DNA of 64,000 nucleotides from Pseudomonadota bacterium (GCA_027485695.1 JAIXQO010000001.1:248001-312000), one strand, 5' to 3'; shown: positions 31,386 to 41,578, numbered from the stretch's first letter. The notes: generated by a model from the sequence alone, not told the origin. Program-made: numbers and translations.

Positions 31386-32208
31386 TTATTTCCTAGGCGC
31401 CGTGCTGCTCATGATCTTCATGGGATGCACGGCCCAGAGCCCGCGCGCGCGTTTCCTCATGGCCGAAAAACTCTGGCAAGAGAAACGCTACGAGGCGGCC
31501 GTATCGGAATACGATCGAGTGCTTCAAAAAGAAGGCTCCTCCGAACTCGGTGTCCAAGCGCTGCTTCGGGCTGCACAGACGGAAACACTCTTTTTAAATG
31601 AGCACCTTTCGGCGGTTCGTCGCTTGAACCGACTCGTGGAAATGAAACCCGCTTCAGGGACCGCTAAAGAAGCAGAAAAAACGATCGGAGAAATCCTTTT
31701 TCAGCGCCTGGAATCATACGACCAAGCGATTACTCATTACACGCGGATGATCGAAAAAGACGAACGCGATCCTGATCGTCCCGAGTATTACTACCGAGTG
31801 GCAAAATCTCAGTACTACCTCACGCGTTTTGTCGAAGCGACCCAAACTCTCGAAGCGCTCATTCGCCTTTTCCCCGACAGTCGTTGGGCCGAAAAAGCGC
31901 AGTACGATCTGGGCCTCACGTGGGGCTCGCTTGCGAATCAAAGGCAGGTGCGAGGCGAGAACCCGGTCGAGGCATGGAAAACGGCGATCAACGAATTCGA
32001 GAAGTTCCGGAAAAACTTCAGCCAGAGTCCTCAAGTGACGATGGCCGGTTTTGAGATCGCAACCTGTTACGAGGAGCTCGAGCAACTCCCGGACGCCGAA
32101 CGCATCCTCGAAACCCTCCAGTTCTCAGATGCTCAACAACAGAAGCTCGTTGCCCAGAAACTGGTTCGCATTCGAAATCGCAAGAGCCAGAAGAACATCA
32201 AAGAATAG
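31312..32208 (+). CDS. outer-membrane-type lipoprotein with TPR-like repeats (BamD-like)
   Basis: 298 aa by the longest reading (GTG start inside gyrA); a start nearer the lipobox is possible but none has a good signal length. A hydrophobic stretch [12 protein letters not shown] ends in a lipobox-like Cys39. The mature part is helical repeats: [35 protein letters not shown]-type, [64 protein letters not shown]. These tetratricopeptide units with FPDS resemble YfiO/BamD and YbgF proteins, so a role in envelope assembly is a fair guess but not proven. It precedes the ATP synthase Fo genes. Confidence 0.75.
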   Translation: MNLRTERDPKAPKPRVPAHLKPQINYFLGAVLLMIFMGCTAQSPRARFLMAEKLWQEKRYEAAVSEYDRVLQKEGSSELGVQALLRAAQTETLFLNEHLSAVRRLNRLVEMKPASGTAKEAEKTIGEILFQRLESYDQAITHYTRMIEKDERDPDRPEYYYRVAKSQYYLTRFVEATQTLEALIRLFPDSRWAEKAQYDLGLTWGSLANQRQVRGENPVEAWKTAINEFEKFRKNFSQSPQVTMAGFEIATCYEELEQLPDAERILETLQFSDAQQQKLVAQKLVRIRNRKSQKNIKE

Positions 32209-32255
32209 GATCTTGACTACTCTAGTCGAGATCAGCTAATGGCATCGGCACAACG

Positions 32256-32474
32256 ATGAGTAAGAACCCCTACCAAGCGCTCTACCTTTTTGGATGGATC
32301 CTTTCTGTATTCTTGGGTCTACCGACGGCGGGCTATTTCATCGGTGGTTGGATCGCTTCCCAATTCGATGGATCCCATTTATCGGGTCTGGTCGGGGCGG
32401 GAATCGGATTCGTAGGTGCTGTGGTACTTTTAGTGCGCGAAAGCCAAAGAGCCCAAAAGAATACGGATCAGTAG
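32256..32474 (+). CDS. AtpZ/AtpI-family small membrane protein
   Basis: 72 aa with two membrane helices (about 8-32 and 42-60). The GWILSVFLGLPTAGYFIGGWIASQFDG stretch, given here only as its two ends GWILSV and QFDG, fits the AtpZ/AtpI group that sits ahead of atpB in many atp operons and helps Mg uptake or c-ring assembly. It is the first of the four Fo-side genes here. Confidence 0.8.
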   Translation: MSKNPYQALYLFGWILSVFLGLPTAGYFIGGWIASQFDGSHLSGLVGAGIGFVGAVVLLVRESQRAQKNTDQ

Positions 32475-32489
32475 GCTAAGGCAGGATTT

Positions 32490-32906
32490 ATGGCATCCAT
32501 TTACGGCAAGGATATTTCACTGCGATCTTTCTATTGGGTAACCGGCGTTTGGGTAGCCCTCGGAATGGCCTATCAGATTCATTTGGCCCGATTGAGCGGT
32601 CAGTTTCATGGACTGTTTCTTTTCGCCTGGATCGTGTTTTTGGCCGCCGGGAACCTCTTTTTTCTGATGAAAACCATTGAAGTTACCTTCGATTTGATGT
32701 CTGATCGTGTCGCAGTAAATAAAACCCATTCCGCCTTCTTGCTCCTGATTCGGGGCTCATTGAAATTCCTCTTCTTTTTGGGAATTTTCGCGAGTCTTTA
32801 TCTTTATCGGAAGCATTTGAACGCGGGGACGTTGGTGACAGTGGTGGGACTTTTCATCATTGTGCCTCTGTTGGGCGGCTTTTTATTCGTTCGTAGGGAG
32901 TCTTAG
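32490..32906 (+). CDS. four-helix membrane protein, ATP synthase subunit I-like
   Basis: 138 aa with four predicted membrane helices (about 13-30, 40-58, 83-103, 110-132) and a basic loop between helices 2 and 3. It lies between the AtpZ-like gene and atpB, and size, topology and position match AtpI (subunit I), though there is no diagnostic motif. AGGCAGG precedes the ATG. Probably an assembly factor of the c-ring; assignment rests on context. Confidence 0.65.
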   Translation: MASIYGKDISLRSFYWVTGVWVALGMAYQIHLARLSGQFHGLFLFAWIVFLAAGNLFFLMKTIEVTFDLMSDRVAVNKTHSAFLLLIRGSLKFLFFLGIFASLYLYRKHLNAGTLVTVVGLFIIVPLLGGFLFVRRES

Positions 32907-32909
32907 GAA

Positions 32910-33629
32910 ATGCACGGACATCATGGCTTTCACTGGTTGATGCAAATTCCAGGATTGGAACATTTTCCCGTTCACGTCGTGCACGCCGTGTTCGTTGGAT
33001 TAGTGATGGTGGTCGCCATGGCGATCGCTCGCATGCAACTGTCTTCTGCGCTCGGCACGACGGATGGCGCGCTCGTTCCAGCCGACCGCATGACCTATCG
33101 CAACTTCTTTGAAATCATCACCGAGAAACTTTACTCCCTTTGTGTGAACGTCATGGGAGCGCATGAAGCGAAGGTTTACTTCCCTTTCATCGGCACGCTC
33201 TTCGTCTTCATTTTCTTCTGTAACTTTTTGGGTCTGGTTCCGGGTTTTGCTACCGCAACCGACAACATGAACACGACGCTCGCTCTTGGTACGTTCGTGT
33301 TCCTTTACTACAATATCGTCGGCATTAAAGAACAAGGCTTCATCGGCCACATGAAACATTTCATGGGTCCGGTTTGGTGGCTTGCGCCGCTTATGTTTGT
33401 CATCGAAATCGTCTCGCACGTGATTCGTCCGATTTCCTTGGCGCTACGCTTACGCTGGAACATGACGGGCGACCATATCGTCCTCGGCGCGTTCAGCGGA
33501 ATGGTTCCTTACCTCCTGCCTGTTGTGTTTATGGTGTTGGGAGCGTTTGTAGCCTTTGTTCAGGCCTTCGTCTTCTGCTTGATGACGATGGTCTATATCT
33601 CCATGTCGACAGCACACGAAGATCATTAA
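32910..33629 (+). CDS. atpB: ATP synthase Fo subunit a
   Basis: 239 aa membrane subunit forming the ion half-channels. The conserved Arg lies in LALRLRWNMTGDH, where most relatives have LRLFGNM; the Arg and Asn are kept but the FG pair is replaced by RW. VFIFFCNFLGLVPGF and the C-terminal AFVQAFVFCLMTMVYI are typical. The N-terminus is His-rich (MHGHHGFHW). It is four bases after the subunit I-like gene and 22 before atpE. Confidence 0.94.
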   Translation: MHGHHGFHWLMQIPGLEHFPVHVVHAVFVGLVMVVAMAIARMQLSSALGTTDGALVPADRMTYRNFFEIITEKLYSLCVNVMGAHEAKVYFPFIGTLFVFIFFCNFLGLVPGFATATDNMNTTLALGTFVFLYYNIVGIKEQGFIGHMKHFMGPVWWLAPLMFVIEIVSHVIRPISLALRLRWNMTGDHIVLGAFSGMVPYLLPVVFMVLGAFVAFVQAFVFCLMTMVYISMSTAHEDH

Positions 33630-33651
33630 TTCAGAAAGGTAGATAGTATTT

Positions 33652-33951
33652 ATGATGAGAACTCTCACGTTGGCAGTTAGCGCGTTTTTGATGGTCGGTA
33701 CCGCAATGGCAGAAGACGGCGTCGCATCCGGCGCAAGCACCTCCCACATTGCAGCTGCAATTTGTATGGGTATTGCTGTTCTCGGCGGCGCACTCGGCCA
33801 ATCCAAAGCAGCAGCAGCAGCTCTCGAAGGTCTGGCTCGTAACCCAGGCGCTCAAAAAGCCGTTTTCGTTCCAATGATCATTGCACTCGCTCTGATCGAG
33901 TCCCTCGTTCTCCTCGCATTCGTCGTCGCATTCATTAAGATCCCTGCGTAA
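33652..33951 (+). CDS. atpE: ATP synthase Fo subunit c, with N-terminal signal-like extension
   Basis: 99 aa, longer than the usual 75-85. Residues 1-20 look like a cleavable signal peptide (ending AMA-ED). The two hairpin helices follow, with the polar loop LEGLARNPGAQ. The ion-binding carboxylate is Glu83 in ALIESL. Gln50 in helix 1 is exactly 33 residues before Glu83 and Ser84 follows it: the Gln...Glu-Ser spacing of sodium-type c subunits, although other sodium ligands (Thr, Tyr) are not matched. A strong terminator follows. Confidence 0.95.
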   Translation: MMRTLTLAVSAFLMVGTAMAEDGVASGASTSHIAAAICMGIAVLGGALGQSKAAAAALEGLARNPGAQKAVFVPMIIALALIESLVLLAFVVAFIKIPA

Positions 33952-33980
33952 CGAATTCGGGACAACAACCCGATTTTGAA

Positions 33981-34020
33981 AAGGCTCGGCCTCCGAAAGG
34001 AAGCCGGGCCTTTTTTATTT
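33981..34020 (+). terminator. intrinsic terminator after atpE
   Basis: AAGGC-T-CGGC-C-TCC pairs with GGA-A-GCCG-G-GCCTT around a GAAA loop and runs into TTTTTTATTT. It ends the Fo-side operon and slightly overlaps the 3' end of the converging lipoprotein gene. Confidence 0.88.
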
Positions 34021-34692
34021 GGGCGCTGAGTATTCAGGCAGACCGGAACCGGCTTTGAACTCTGTGACTGCGTTGTTCAGGCAAGTACGGAACCCCGAAC
34101 TGGAGCTCACTTGATCGATGTCGAGCTTAAATTCATAAACGACATTCTTGTCGCATGGGTTGATATTTACATCGCCGATTGCAGGGGGTGCTCCGCATCC
34201 TATGTACTCACCCAGTTTGAAACCCGTCTGAGGTTCAACCACTTCGAAAAACGCAAGCGTAATTTCGCAAGTCTCTGCATAGTTGCTGGGTGGCAAAGAC
34301 GTGCGCCGATATTGGCAAAATTGGGTCGACTTGTATTTTTCCCAAAGCGCCGAGAGCTCCGGCGGGAGCGGGCATAACTTTTTCGTGCTGCGCGGAGAAG
34401 GTCGGAACTCGTAAACATGAATCGTCAGTTCCTGGCGATCGACGTCGACGTGCGCGTACGCCGAAGCCGCTCTTTGTTCCACACGCCCGTCATTCATCAA
34501 TGCGTAAGGAATGTAGGAAGCGCCTTTCGGAGAAATTCGAAAAATCTGCGCGTCTGCAATCGGCGAATTTACGGAAGTGACATCCCACTGAGCTTCCTCT
34601 ACTGAAGACCTGCTTTTTTTCTCGGCGCTCTCCAGTGAAAGACATCCCGATAAGCCCAAAACGACGACCCAAAAGCAAACCCAGTGTTTCAT
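34015..34692 (-). CDS. lipoprotein of unknown function
   Basis: 225 aa. The signal ends in a good lipobox, VLGLSGC with Cys17, so it is probably lipid-anchored. The mature part has several cysteines (KLCPLPPE, STQFCQYR, YAETCEI, EYIGCGAPP, NPCDKNV) that suggest disulfides in the periplasm. I recognise no family. It is transcribed toward atpE and separated from it by the terminator. Confidence 0.75.
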   Translation of the reverse strand: MKHWVCFWVVVLGLSGCLSLESAEKKSRSSVEEAQWDVTSVNSPIADAQIFRISPKGASYIPYALMNDGRVEQRAASAYAHVDVDRQELTIHVYEFRPSPRSTKKLCPLPPELSALWEKYKSTQFCQYRRTSLPPSNYAETCEITLAFFEVVEPQTGFKLGEYIGCGAPPAIGDVNINPCDKNVVYEFKLDIDQVSSSSGFRTCLNNAVTEFKAGSGLPEYSAPK

Positions 34693-34832
34693 CCCCTAAC
34701 CCGCCTCTAGGATTGAGTCTAAGTCCGGGCGAAGGAGTAGAAAAGTGAGTCAAATTGAACTCAAGCCAAGGGTAAACAATTACTGAGAGTTACCAACAAA
34801 TATGTCTAAAAATTAAACAAAACCGGAACTCT

Positions 34833-35468
34833 TCAACGCTCCGAAGGAACGAGTTTGCGTCCCAGCTCTTCTCTTACTTCTTGAGGAATAGTTACCGGAA
34901 AAGCCGAAGACCGAAGCTCAGGTCGCGCGATGAACTTCTTAAGAAGATCATTTCGATCGTCATACGTTCGGTGTTCCCCGTCGTATTGATCGATCGAATA
35001 CCCGAGGATGCGTTCGGTCCGAATGACGTAATGATAGATGGCCTCAAGAGCGCTGCTCGGTTGGTAGTTTGCAGCGTTCATTAAACGAAGTCCAAGTTCA
35101 TCAGCCGCATCTTCGGCGGTGACACTGTAACGAGGAATTCTAAACTGTAAGTTATGAGCAATAATGACGTGCCCCACTTCATGAGCCAATAAGAACGCCA
35201 ATTCATCATAGGAACTCAGCTGCGTAATATAACCGGCAGAGAAATAGAGATTCGTCACCTCTTCGGTATGGAGGTTCAACCCACCTTCTCGACAATCGAC
35301 GATGAGCCGGATGGTTGGAATTTGGTAACCTAGATTTTGACCACTTAAAACAATGCGGTTCAAAATAGGCTCTATCAGGGCTTTTCCGCCGCAGTCTTCC
35401 TGAATAGAGGCGTAGCTCGGCGACGGAATCGATGTCAGGAGAGCGACGAAAACTAAAGAAAAACGCAT
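34833..35468 (-). CDS. secreted M48-type zinc metallopeptidase
   Basis: 211 aa with a signal peptide (cleavage near SYA-SI). The zinc motif HEVGH has His96, Glu97 and His100, and the third-ligand motif EDAAD (Glu119, Asp123) follows at the M48 spacing. Unlike HtpX it has no further membrane helices, and unlike BepA/YfgC it has no TPR domain; it is a minimal peptidase domain. Probably a periplasmic protease in envelope quality control (inference). 140 bases without a gene separate it from the lipoprotein gene. Confidence 0.85.
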   Translation of the reverse strand: MRFSLVFVALLTSIPSPSYASIQEDCGGKALIEPILNRIVLSGQNLGYQIPTIRLIVDCREGGLNLHTEEVTNLYFSAGYITQLSSYDELAFLLAHEVGHVIIAHNLQFRIPRYSVTAEDAADELGLRLMNAANYQPSSALEAIYHYVIRTERILGYSIDQYDGEHRTYDDRNDLLKKFIARPELRSSAFPVTIPQEVREELGRKLVPSER

Positions 35469-35521
35469 GCCCCAAATTATATCTATAATTAAGATAATAA
35501 AATAAGAAACGGATGGATTAC

Positions 35522-35542
35522 CCGGTCCTTAGTGTGGACCGG
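35522..35542. terminator. stem-loop downstream of uvrA (possible terminator)
   Basis: CCGGTCC and GGACCGG pair perfectly around a seven-base loop, 29 bases after the uvrA stop on the minus strand. No T tract follows, so it may stop or slow RNA polymerase only weakly. Confidence 0.4.
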
Positions 35543-35570
35543 ACCATTTGCCAATGGTTAAACGCCTCAC

Positions 35571-38228
35571 TTAGAGGACTCGAGCGAGGTACTTGCCGGT
35601 AATACTTTTTGGGTTCTTAGCCACTTGCTCCGGTGTTCCGGTCGCAACGATCATCCCACCCGCCGTTCCCGCTTCGGGCCCGAGATCAATCACGTAATCA
35701 GCAGTCTTAATGATATCGAGGTTGTGCTCGATGACGACGACTGTGTTTCCTTGATCGACTAACTGATCGAGCATGAGAAGCAGTTTCCGGATGTCTTCGA
35801 AATGAAGTCCGGTCGATGGCTCATCCAAAATGTAGAGAGTCTTGCCGGTGGAGCGTTTCGAGAGTTCCTTAGAGAGCTTCATACGCTGAGCTTCGCCACC
35901 GGATAGCGTTGGAGCACTCTGACCTAGTGTCAGGTAACCGAGACCCACATCCTTGAGCACTTTCAAGCGGGAGTGAATGAACGGTACGGCCTCAAAGAAA
36001 TCAAATGCCTCTTCGATCGAGAGTGCGAGCACGTCGGCGATGGATTTTCCCTTGTAGTGAATCGATAGCGTCTCGCGGTTGTAACGGGCACCACGGCAAC
36101 GATCGCACTCGACATAGACGTCCGGGAGGAAGTGCATAGCGATACGCTTGACGCCGTCCCCTTCGCAAACGTCGCAGCGACCGCCCTTGACGTTAAATGA
36201 GAATCGTCCGGGTTTGTAACCACGGATCTGACTCTCTGGAAGTCTCGCGAAAAGGTCGCGGATCATCGAAAAAAGCCCCGTGTAGGTCGCAGGATTGGAT
36301 CGCGGAGTGCGTCCAATGGGTGTTTGGTCGATATCGACGACTTTGTCTATTTCATTGAGGCCACTGATTTTATCCATGCGCGCACGTGGGAGATCCGGCG
36401 CATAGATCGCACGAAATGCCTCGCGATAAAGTACGTCGAATACAAGCGTACTCTTACCGCTGCCCGATACACCCGTCACGCACGTGAACGAGCCAAGTGG
36501 AAACTCGGCGTCGAGTTTCTGTAAGTTGTTCTCGACGGCGCCTTGGATCGAGATGGATCTTTTGAAATCGAGCGGACGGCGTTTCTTGGGGACTTCGATT
36601 CTTTTTTCGCCGCGTAGGTACTGACCGGTGAGGCTCGCTTGCGTATTTTTGATATCGTCAAACGTTCCGGCCGCCACTAACTCGCCTCCATGAATACCGG
36701 CACCGGGGCCGATATCAACGACGTAGTCAGCTGCTTTCATCGTGTCTTCGTCGTGCTCGACGACGAGGACCGTGTTTCCCTGGTCGCGGAGGCTCTTGAG
36801 TGTATCGAGGAGTTTATCGTTGTCACGCTGATGAAGACCTATCGATGGTTCATCCAGTACGTAGATGACGCCCGTGAGTTGGGAGCCGATCTGGGTCGCC
36901 AAACGAATGCGCTGTGCTTCTCCACCCGAGAGAGTTTTTGCCGAACGACTGAGCGAAAGGTAGCTCACACCTACATCGAGTAGGAATTTCAGTTTATCGC
37001 GGAGTTCTTTGATGATGCGTTCGCCGATCAGCTTCTCGCGGTCCGTGAGTTTGATCCGATCAAAAAATGCATCAAGATCAAGTAAGCTCAGTTTCGCAAG
37101 TTCTGCGATGGACTGGCCGTTTACCTTGTAGGCCAAACTCTGTGGGCTGAGACGTTGTCCCTTACAATCTGGACAAGGCGTCGTTTCAGAAGTGATTTCT
37201 AGACGAAATTGGGGATGATCTGGAGCTTCTTCTCCAGAATCCTCTTCCTCGGTTTGTCCCGTTGCCTTGGGATCGATGCCAAGACCTTCGCAGGTGGTGC
37301 AGGCTCCCATCGGGCTATTAAACGAAAAGGTGCGTGGCTCGGGCGCTGGATAACTGATGCCGCACTCTTGGCAGGCGTAAGATTCGGAGAGTAACTGTTC
37401 GGATTTCTTACCACCGATGTCCGTCTCCAGCATGAGGTTCCCCTCACCCAGTTTGAGTGCGAGTTCAACAGATTCGCCGATCCGGGTGGTGAGCTGGGCG
37501 CGGTCTCCCTTGATAATCACCCGGTCGACATAGACCTCAATGAAATGTTTTTTGTTCTTGTCGAGCGAGACCGGAGTCCCGAGATCGATGATCTCGCCAT
37601 CGATTCGCACACGAACGAAACCGCGCGCACGGAGTTCAGCGAGCTCTTTTTGGTATTCACCTTTGCGACCGCGGACAATGGGTGCAAGCACCGATACCTT
37701 GGCGCCCTCCGAGAGAGCGACGATCGAATCGGTGATCTGTTGAGGAGATTGCGAATGAATGGGATTTCCGCAGGAGTAGCAGATCGGTTTCGCAAGCCGG
37801 GTATAAAACAGACGGAGATAGTCCCACGTTTCCGTTACCGTACCGACGGTAGAGCGCGGGTTAAAACTGACAGTTTTTTGTTCGATGGAGATCGTTGGAC
37901 TGAGTCCTTCAATCGATTCCACTTCGGGTTTACTCATCTGATCGAGGAACTGTCGGGCGTAAACCGACAAACTCTCAATGTAACGGCGCTGTCCCTCAGC
38001 GTAGATGGTATCGAAAGCGAGTGATGACTTGCCACATCCGGATAGTCCGGTGATCACAATGAACTGATCGCGGGGGAGATCCACCGACAAGTTCTTGAGA
38101 TTGTGCGCACGAGCGCCGCGAACAATAATGCGTTCGTCCGGGAGATAATTCTCTGATTTGGCGACGAGTGGCTTCTTAGTGGGAGCTTTCTTCTTCGATG
38201 GGAGGGTGTCCGAGTTTTTTTGCGGCAT
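35571..38228 (-). CDS. uvrA: excinuclease ABC subunit A
   Basis: 885 aa damage-recognition ATPase. Both ABC halves are complete: Walker [11 protein letters not shown] (61-70) and [10 protein letters not shown], signatures [10 protein letters not shown] and [10 protein letters not shown], and zinc fingers with CQEC/CTTC and CDVC/CDRC. An extra Lys/Pro-rich N-terminus (about 1-30) precedes the usual start. Between GLG (317) and the CPDC of the insert (352) there are only about 34 residues, with an acidic EEEDSGEE run, where E. coli UvrA has roughly a hundred. The start overlaps the phosphohexomutase gene by 53 bases and no later start is available. Confidence 0.95.
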   Translation of the reverse strand: MPQKNSDTLPSKKKAPTKKPLVAKSENYLPDERIIVRGARAHNLKNLSVDLPRDQFIVITGLSGCGKSSLAFDTIYAEGQRRYIESLSVYARQFLDQMSKPEVESIEGLSPTISIEQKTVSFNPRSTVGTVTETWDYLRLFYTRLAKPICYSCGNPIHSQSPQQITDSIVALSEGAKVSVLAPIVRGRKGEYQKELAELRARGFVRVRIDGEIIDLGTPVSLDKNKKHFIEVYVDRVIIKGDRAQLTTRIGESVELALKLGEGNLMLETDIGGKKSEQLLSESYACQECGISYPAPEPRTFSFNSPMGACTTCEGLGIDPKATGQTEEEDSGEEAPDHPQFRLEITSETTPCPDCKGQRLSPQSLAYKVNGQSIAELAKLSLLDLDAFFDRIKLTDREKLIGERIIKELRDKLKFLLDVGVSYLSLSRSAKTLSGGEAQRIRLATQIGSQLTGVIYVLDEPSIGLHQRDNDKLLDTLKSLRDQGNTVLVVEHDEDTMKAADYVVDIGPGAGIHGGELVAAGTFDDIKNTQASLTGQYLRGEKRIEVPKKRRPLDFKRSISIQGAVENNLQKLDAEFPLGSFTCVTGVSGSGKSTLVFDVLYREAFRAIYAPDLPRARMDKISGLNEIDKVVDIDQTPIGRTPRSNPATYTGLFSMIRDLFARLPESQIRGYKPGRFSFNVKGGRCDVCEGDGVKRIAMHFLPDVYVECDRCRGARYNRETLSIHYKGKSIADVLALSIEEAFDFFEAVPFIHSRLKVLKDVGLGYLTLGQSAPTLSGGEAQRMKLSKELSKRSTGKTLYILDEPSTGLHFEDIRKLLLMLDQLVDQGNTVVVIEHNLDIIKTADYVIDLGPEAGTAGGMIVATGTPEQVAKNPKSITGKYLARVL

Positions 38229-39591
38229 TCTTCAGTGCTCCTTCCACCGTTTTACGAATCTCTAACATACGTGGCTCGGTCGTGGCTTCGAAACGAAGCA
38301 CGATCACCGGTTGGGTATTCGATGCGCGAACTAGCCCCCAGCCATCACCGAAATCGAGGCGCATGCCATCGATCTCATTCATTTTCCCTTGGCCCCGGAG
38401 GAGTGCCTTGGTTTCTTCGACGAGTTTGAATTTGAGTTCTTCCACGCAGTCGATACGGATCTCCGGCGTGTTGATCGTCTTCTCTAGATTTGCCAGATGT
38501 TCTGAAAGGGGCTTACCGGAGTCGGAGACGATCTCATATACGCGTAGTGCTGCATAGATTGCGTCGTCGTACCCGAAGTAGCGATCTCCGAAAAAAATAT
38601 GCCCCGACATCTCGCCTGCGAGGGGAGAATGGGTTTCTTTCATCTTGGACTTGATGAGCGCGTGACCCGTTTTCCACATGATGGGCTCGCCACCGAGACG
38701 AGCGATTTCGTCATAGAGACGATAGCTTGATTTTACTTCGCTGATCACGGGTGCGCCCGGATGAGTTTTCAAAACGTCTCGGGCGAATAGAATCATCATC
38801 TCATCGCCGAAGATGATCTGGCCTTTTTCGTCGACTAACCCGATACGGTCGGAGTCGCCGTCAAAGCCAAATCCCATATCGGCTTTTTCTCTTTTCACGG
38901 TCTCGATCATCACCTGGAGGTTCTTCGGGATCGTGGGATCCGGATGGTGGTTCGGGAACCGACCATCGAGTTCGCAGTAGAGCGGAATGACTTCGGCACC
39001 GAGCTTACTAAACAGCTCTGGCGCGACTGTCGATGCGGTGCCGTTACCCGCATCAATCACGATTTTCATTTTCTTCAGCGGCTTAGCATTCTTGACCAAG
39101 TGATCGATGTAGAGCGGGATAATATCGACCTGAGTTTCATTGCCGCGCACGGGACCTTTGACCTCATTTTCGACGAATTGTCTGAGCTCCGTGATCCGCG
39201 CGCCGAAGAGCGAGTTTTTGCCGAGAGAGATTTTGAATCCGTTGTAGTCAGACGGATTGTGCGAGCCGGTGACCATGATCGCGCCATCGAGATCAAAATG
39301 AAAATTTGCGAAGTACGTCACGGGAGAGGGGCAAGTGCCTAAATCCATGACATCCAAGCCTGCATCTCTGAGTCCGTTGCGTAGTGCCTCCGCGTAGTCA
39401 TCCGAAGTCAGGCGACAATCGCGGCCCACCGCGACCTGGTGGCGCGTTCGCGAGTGACCGGGCTTGGGAATATCGCGTTTTAGAACGGCCGCGTAACCGA
39501 GCCCGATTTGGTAGGCGAGTTCTGCAGAGAGATCTTTGCCTGCGATTCCGCGGATATCGTTTTCACGAAAAATATGGGCAGGGAATTTCAT
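38176..39591 (-). CDS. phosphomannomutase/phosphoglucomutase
   Basis: 471 aa alpha-D-phosphohexomutase. The phosphoserine loop [13 protein letters not shown], the metal loop [10 protein letters not shown], the sugar loop GEMSGHIFF and the phosphate-binding RASNTQP are all present, as in AlgC/ManB. It interconverts hexose-1- and hexose-6-phosphates for nucleotide-sugar and surface-polysaccharide synthesis. Mannose or glucose preference cannot be told. It overlaps pdxA by four bases and uvrA by 53, so the three form one unit. Confidence 0.93.
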   Translation of the reverse strand: MKFPAHIFRENDIRGIAGKDLSAELAYQIGLGYAAVLKRDIPKPGHSRTRHQVAVGRDCRLTSDDYAEALRNGLRDAGLDVMDLGTCPSPVTYFANFHFDLDGAIMVTGSHNPSDYNGFKISLGKNSLFGARITELRQFVENEVKGPVRGNETQVDIIPLYIDHLVKNAKPLKKMKIVIDAGNGTASTVAPELFSKLGAEVIPLYCELDGRFPNHHPDPTIPKNLQVMIETVKREKADMGFGFDGDSDRIGLVDEKGQIIFGDEMMILFARDVLKTHPGAPVISEVKSSYRLYDEIARLGGEPIMWKTGHALIKSKMKETHSPLAGEMSGHIFFGDRYFGYDDAIYAALRVYEIVSDSGKPLSEHLANLEKTINTPEIRIDCVEELKFKLVEETKALLRGQGKMNEIDGMRLDFGDGWGLVRASNTQPVIVLRFEATTEPRMLEIRKTVEGALKNAAKKLGHPPIEEESSH

Positions 39592-40556
39592 TTTTTCTTC
39601 CTTCGGTTTGAGGTGAGCGCGGCATAGGCGGAGTGAATGGCAGCTTCCATACTGAGGGAGCTTGCAACACCTTGGCCCGCGATATCGAATGCGGTTCCAT
39701 GATCGACCGACGTGCGCAGGATCGGGAGACCGAGGCTCCAGTTCACCGTGCGATCGAAATCGATCATCTTAACCGGGATCAATCCCTGATCGTGGTACAT
39801 CGCTACGACCGCATCAAAAGGCGCAGCTTTTTTGGACTTGGATGAATAGTGAATCGCAAAAAATGTATCCGCGGGATAGGGCCCACTCACCTGTGCGAGT
39901 TTGGCTCGGTTCCAACGTTCGATCACCGGAGTGATCACTTCGATCTCTTCACGGCCGAAAATCCCGCTCTCTCCTGCATGAGGGTTGAGGGCGAGGACGG
40001 CAATGCGAGGCTTCTTGATCCCGAGCGCTTGTTTGACCCACGTGCTGGTGTGATCGAGAGTGCGCTCGAGTTCGGCGCGAGTCAGGCGTTCACTCACCTT
40101 TTTAACGCCGACATGGACGGTGACGAGGCTTACGCGCAAACGATCATTTCCGAGCATCATGGTCACATCGTTTTGCCCGCAGAGAGCAGCGAGAAAATCC
40201 GTGTGACCCGAGTAAGCGAAACCGCCTTTTTGGAGGCGCGACTTATCGATCGGGCCCGTGACGATGGCGTCGGCCTTTTTATCCAGACAAAGTTTCGCTG
40301 CCGTCTCAATCGACCAACCGGCTTGATAACCGGCGAGCAAACGACCCTTGGGAGCACTGAGAGGTGCTGCGATCCACTGGACGTTTTCTAAACGAAAGAG
40401 TTTCGAACGCGGCGAGAATGCTTCTGCTGCGCCAACGATCGTGAACCGTGCGCGAAGTCTTTTGATCGCGGGACGACTCAACGCCTTTTCTACGATTTCT
40501 GGACCAATCCCCCCCGGGTCTCCGGGAGTGATGATGAGATGCGGTTCCTTCTTCAT
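39588..40556 (-). CDS. pdxA: 4-hydroxythreonine-4-phosphate dehydrogenase
   Basis: 322 aa. It begins with the family PHLIITPGDPGGIGPE, and has the metal-binding histidines in YSGHTDFLA, VHVGVKKV and MYHDQGLIPVKM. PdxA oxidises 4-phosphohydroxythreonine in the DXP-dependent route to pyridoxal phosphate. It starts five bases after the SurA-like chaperone gene, the surA-pdxA association also seen in enterobacteria. Confidence 0.95.
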   Translation of the reverse strand: MKKEPHLIITPGDPGGIGPEIVEKALSRPAIKRLRARFTIVGAAEAFSPRSKLFRLENVQWIAAPLSAPKGRLLAGYQAGWSIETAAKLCLDKKADAIVTGPIDKSRLQKGGFAYSGHTDFLAALCGQNDVTMMLGNDRLRVSLVTVHVGVKKVSERLTRAELERTLDHTSTWVKQALGIKKPRIAVLALNPHAGESGIFGREEIEVITPVIERWNRAKLAQVSGPYPADTFFAIHYSSKSKKAAPFDAVVAMYHDQGLIPVKMIDFDRTVNWSLGLPILRTSVDHGTAFDIAGQGVASSLSMEAAIHSAYAALTSNRRKKK

Positions 40557-40561
40557 TGGGC

Positions 40562-41530
40562 TTAAGGCCCCTTATGAAGTTCGGCTGCGAGATCTTGTCC
40601 GCTGCGGTGGATGAATGCTTGCGCCGTTTGACGTTCCACCCAGAGTTCGAGCTGACGTTGATATTCCTCGGCAGCGAGCTGTGATCGGATTTGGCCGGAG
40701 ATTTTTTCGTACTGACCTTGATCCGACGATTTCACGTCCGCGACCTTGAGGACGATGAACGGCGCGTTCTTGTCTTTTGGAGAAATGATCGAGCTGAGTT
40801 GTCCGACCTTGAGTTTGGTGACCTCGGATTTGAGGAATGGACTCAATTGACTTGCCGGAAGCGTCCCGAGATCCCCGCCCTGTGAGGCTGATTCATCGAT
40901 GCTGTATTTTTTTGCCACTTCGGCGAATGGAACACCTGACTTGATCTCAGCTACGGCCGTCTCAAGTGACTTGCGGCTCGGGTTGGTCAGGATCTGGATG
41001 TGGTAGAAAAGCTGGGCGTTTTTGCCGTTCGCGTACTTCGTGTAGTAGTAGTTGCGGACGTCATCATCGGTGATCGTGACTTTGGTTCTGATTTCACGAT
41101 CGAGCAGCGTGCGTTTCGCCGCGCCGATTCGGATCAAGTCGAAATAATCTGGAAACGCGTACCCTTGCGCGGCAAGCGCGTTGCGGAGTTGGTCGCGGCT
41201 GATGCGGTTTCCGGCTTGGATGGAATTGATCTCGGTTTCGACTTCGGTATCCGTCATCGGAAAACTCTGAAGAATGAGACGCTCGCGGATCAGAAATTCA
41301 CGGATGGCATCATCGTCCGCCTTGGCTCCATCCGATGCGAGCTTCGTTCCGGCGAAAAGTGGATCGAGCTGCATGCGCAGTCCAACGGTCTTACGGAATT
41401 TATCGAGATCAGACTTCAGTACGAGCTGGCTATTGACCGAGGCTTCGAGCTTCTCGAGAATCGTCGCCGAGAAGGCGGAGCCAGAGAAGATAAGTACGGT
41501 AAAAATCAGCGGAAAATGGCGCTTGAGCAT
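40562..41530 (-). CDS. SurA-like periplasmic peptidyl-prolyl isomerase
   Basis: 322 aa. Signal peptide (cleavage near AFS-AT), a helical SurA N-terminal domain (about 25-165, with VNSQLVLKSDLDKF), and one parvulin domain (about 170-270, with FYHIQILTN, FAEVAKKYSIDESASQGGDLG and PFIVLKV), then a C-terminal helix. E. coli SurA has two parvulin domains; this has one. It should chaperone outer-membrane proteins in the periplasm. pdxA is immediately downstream. A long inverted-repeat element lies in its upstream region. Confidence 0.85.
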   Translation of the reverse strand: MLKRHFPLIFTVLIFSGSAFSATILEKLEASVNSQLVLKSDLDKFRKTVGLRMQLDPLFAGTKLASDGAKADDDAIREFLIRERLILQSFPMTDTEVETEINSIQAGNRISRDQLRNALAAQGYAFPDYFDLIRIGAAKRTLLDREIRTKVTITDDDVRNYYYTKYANGKNAQLFYHIQILTNPSRKSLETAVAEIKSGVPFAEVAKKYSIDESASQGGDLGTLPASQLSPFLKSEVTKLKVGQLSSIISPKDKNAPFIVLKVADVKSSDQGQYEKISGQIRSQLAAEEYQRQLELWVERQTAQAFIHRSGQDLAAELHKGP

Positions 41531-41578
41531 CGACTTAGGTTTCCCATATTAACGACGACGACTCAACTTTACTTTCAG

